From contig NZ_LT906478.1 in assembly GCF_900187025.1 (NCBI RefSeq), forward strand, positions 1,534,001 to 1,598,000: 64,000 nt of DNA, in the 5' to 3' direction. Made by a program: the position numbers and the translations under genes. A model generated the notes under the pieces. It worked only from the letters and a program-made list of their open reading frames with translations. It did no database searches and had not been told where the DNA came from. The number at the start of each line of letters is the position of its first letter. The first letter of the stretch is position 1. Shown here piece by piece: positions 62,365 to 64,000 of this stretch. The DNA comes from Listeria ivanovii subsp. ivanovii. GTDB lineage: Bacteria > Bacillota > Bacilli > Lactobacillales > Listeriaceae.

Positions 62365-63678
62365 TTAGCGTTCCATCATTTGACAAGCAACAATGGCTTT
62401 TCCGGTCAAAATTCCCTCTAAATAAAGTTCCACATCTAACTTCCCAGCTTTACGCCCCATTTCCAAAATACGTGGTTTAATCACGATAGTCGCATCCATT
62501 TGAACTGGTTTCAGAAAATACATGGTTACATTTTCAATAGCAACGTTGCGTTTTTTCATGGAAAATAATTTTTGTTGAACGACTTCACAAACAACTTCTG
62601 TAAATACACCGTAAGACAAAGTTCCTAGCGAATTGGTCATTTGTGGACTAACTTTAAATTCATAGTCAGCTTCTACACCTGTATCTGCTTTTTCGGAAAG
62701 TTGGTTGGCGATAGTGTCATCGATTGTTTCCCCAACTTGTGGTTGTTTTTGAATCATTTGCATCGATTTTAAAATATCTTGCCGGCTGACAATACCAATT
62801 AAGGTTAAATCATCTTTTACAACCGGAATGACTTCAATACTTTCCCAAATCATCATGTGCGCGACAGAAGCTACACTCATTTTAGGACCAACCGTTAACG
62901 GATTTTTTGTCATTACTCTTTCAATGGAAATACTTGGGTTTTTGTCTAAAATATCTTTGCTCGTTACCATCCCAGTTAGTCGCATTGCTCGGTTGACTAC
63001 AGGGAAACGACTGTGTCCAGTAGAATCTTCCATTTTGTGCCAATCTTCTACTTTATCTGCCGTTGACAAAAAAGCGGTTGTTTCCAGTGGTGTTAAAATA
63101 TCCTCCACAAAAACAACTTCTTTTTTGATTAACTGGTCATAAATTGCCCGGTTAATCATCGTTGCAACTGTAAATGTATCGTATGAAGTAGATAAAATAG
63201 GTAGTTCTTTTTCATCTGCTAAGCGCTTTACTTCATCATCTGTATCAAATCCACCAGTGATAAGTACTGCTGCCCCACGCTTCAAAGCAAGTTCATGAGC
63301 GCTCACACGGTTGCCGACAATAAGTAAATTGCCAGCATCCGTGTAGCGTTCCATCGCTTCGACTGTCATGGCTCCGATAACAAACTTATTGAGTGATTTA
63401 TAAAGTCCAGCACGACCACCAAGTACTTGGTCATCGATCATATTAACAATCTCTGCAAAAGTTAATTTTTCTATGCTATCTTTTTGCTTTCGTTCAATCC
63501 GAAGCGTCCCCACTCGCTTGATAGTAGAAACAAAGCCAATAATTTCTGCGTCTTTGATTGCTCGATAAGCAGTCCCTTCACTTACAGACAAATTTTTGGC
63601 GATTTTTCGCACAGAAATTTTTTCTCCAACCGCAAGATTTTCAATGTATTTTAAAATCTGTTCATGTTTTGTGGCCAC
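62365..63678 (-). CDS. YtoI-like HTH-DRTGG-CBS-HotDog regulator (437 aa)
   Basis: Multidomain protein of unknown ligand. N-terminal winged HTH with KISVRKIAKNLSVSEGTAYRAIKDAE (about 20-45, helix-turn-helix), DRTGG domain (about 80-180), two CBS domains (about 185-310, e.g. FPVVNRAMRLTGMVTSKDIL and IEVIPVVKDDLTLIGIV), and a C-terminal HotDog fold (about 325-430). CBS pairs often bind adenine nucleotides. A GTG at 63678 (VATKHEQI) has GGGTGA 7 bases upstream and matches the Bacillus YtoI start; an ATG at 63693 would add five residues but has no ribosome site. Confidence 0.85.
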   Translation of the reverse strand: MATKHEQILKYIENLAVGEKISVRKIAKNLSVSEGTAYRAIKDAEIIGFVSTIKRVGTLRIERKQKDSIEKLTFAEIVNMIDDQVLGGRAGLYKSLNKFVIGAMTVEAMERYTDAGNLLIVGNRVSAHELALKRGAAVLITGGFDTDDEVKRLADEKELPILSTSYDTFTVATMINRAIYDQLIKKEVVFVEDILTPLETTAFLSTADKVEDWHKMEDSTGHSRFPVVNRAMRLTGMVTSKDILDKNPSISIERVMTKNPLTVGPKMSVASVAHMMIWESIEVIPVVKDDLTLIGIVSRQDILKSMQMIQKQPQVGETIDDTIANQLSEKADTGVEADYEFKVSPQMTNSLGTLSYGVFTEVVCEVVQQKLFSMKKRNVAIENVTMYFLKPVQMDATIVIKPRILEMGRKAGKLDVELYLEGILTGKAIVACQMMER

Positions 63679-63703
63679 GACTTGTTCACCCATTTCTTTT
63701 TTG

Positions 63704-64000
63704 TTAGATTTCGATTCCTTCACCAATCTCTAGTACTTTTCCGGTAATCCCTGTATCAAGCGAGGCAACAAACTTATGCGGATCTTGTTCAATAAGTGGA
63801 AATGTATTATAGTGCATCGGAATAACCATTTTTGCTTGTAAAAATCGAGCCGCAATTGCCGCATCTTCTGGTCCCATCGTAAAATTATCACCAATTGGTA
63901 AAAAGGCAACATCAAGCGGATTTAATTCTCCAATTAATTTCATATCAGAAAATAGTCCTGTATCTCCTGCAAAATATATATTTTTCCCTTCTATCGTAAA
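63704..64000 (-). CDS. UPF0173 metal-dependent hydrolase, C-terminal part (partial)
   Basis: The gene runs off the right edge; the frame is open from base 64000, so 98 codons are visible. The tail of a metallo-beta-lactamase fold is clear: [12 protein letters not shown] (residues about 9-20 of the fragment) with the metal-bridging Asp, [14 protein letters not shown] near 35-48, and MHYNTFPLI near 66 with a metal His. This fits the YtkL/UPF0173 family of putative hydrolases (usual length about 228). The gene lies upstream of the ytoI-like gene by 25 bases, the same order as in Bacillus. Confidence 0.88.
   Translation of the reverse strand, partial: FTIEGKNIYFAGDTGLFSDMKLIGELNPLDVAFLPIGDNFTMGPEDAAIAARFLQAKMVIPMHYNTFPLIEQDPHKFVASLDTGITGKVLEIGEGIEI

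Overview
The window is a block of Gram-positive, low-GC (Bacillota) housekeeping DNA. Gene order and protein sequences match the core chromosome of Listeria sensu stricto (L. monocytogenes or a close sister; species not resolved from sequence alone). Except for the last 39 codons of a cell-wall amidase at the left edge, every gene lies on the minus strand. So transcription runs from high to low coordinates for almost 64 kb, about 53 protein genes. I saw no tRNA, rRNA, CRISPR array, insertion sequence, prophage or integration scar.

Layout, left to right (downstream to upstream on the coding strand). 0.2-6 kb: D-aminoacyl-tRNA deacylase, the (p)ppGpp enzyme RelA, adenine phosphoribosyltransferase and RecJ. 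6-13.5 kb: a LapA-like membrane protein, SecDF, a ComN-like regulator, YajC, queuosine genes tgt and queA, and the Holliday-junction motor ruvB/ruvA. 13.6-20.6 kb: a divergent lactate-dehydrogenase paralogue, YebC, prephenate dehydratase, Obg, and the glpFK operon with a GlpP-type antitermination leader and a probable cre site. 20.6-27.3 kb: ribosomal proteins L27 and L21 with the Prp protease between them and an L21 leader, an RNase E/G homologue, minDC and mreDCB. 27.5-33.6 kb: an unannotated-looking 35-residue membrane peptide, radC, the prepilin peptidase comC behind a ComK-like box, folC, and valS behind a T-box. 33.6-38.9 kb: the heme operon hemACDBL, with no hemX. 39-46 kb: engB, thrS (T-box), dnaI, dnaB, nrdR, coaE and mutM. 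46-57.7 kb: polA, the citZ-citC TCA operon with DUF441 and FxsA genes and a CcpC-type operator, pyk, pfkA, accA and accD. 58-64 kb: dnaE, nrnA, a CBS/HotDog regulator and a partial metal-dependent hydrolase.

Regulation is unusually readable. Two T-box leaders (valS, thrS) have recognisable terminators, T-box motifs, promoters and candidate specifier codons that fit their enzymes. The glpF leader is a terminator next to a cre-like sequence over the -35 box. The rplU leader is present, and an ATAA-N7-TTAT CcpC box sits in the promoter of the citZ operon. Most transcription units end in clear stem-loop/U-tract terminators.

I do not see a large undescribed system here. The best leads are small: the 35-aa membrane peptide between radC and mreB, the comC-radC unit with a ComK-like box and an altered zinc knuckle in ComC, the LDH paralogue with a shortened substrate loop, and a perfect dyad inside the hemA promoter spacer. 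Start sites were chosen from Shine-Dalgarno spacing. In many genes an in-frame GTG or TTG formed by the Shine-Dalgarno sequence itself was rejected in favour of the start 6-9 bases downstream.
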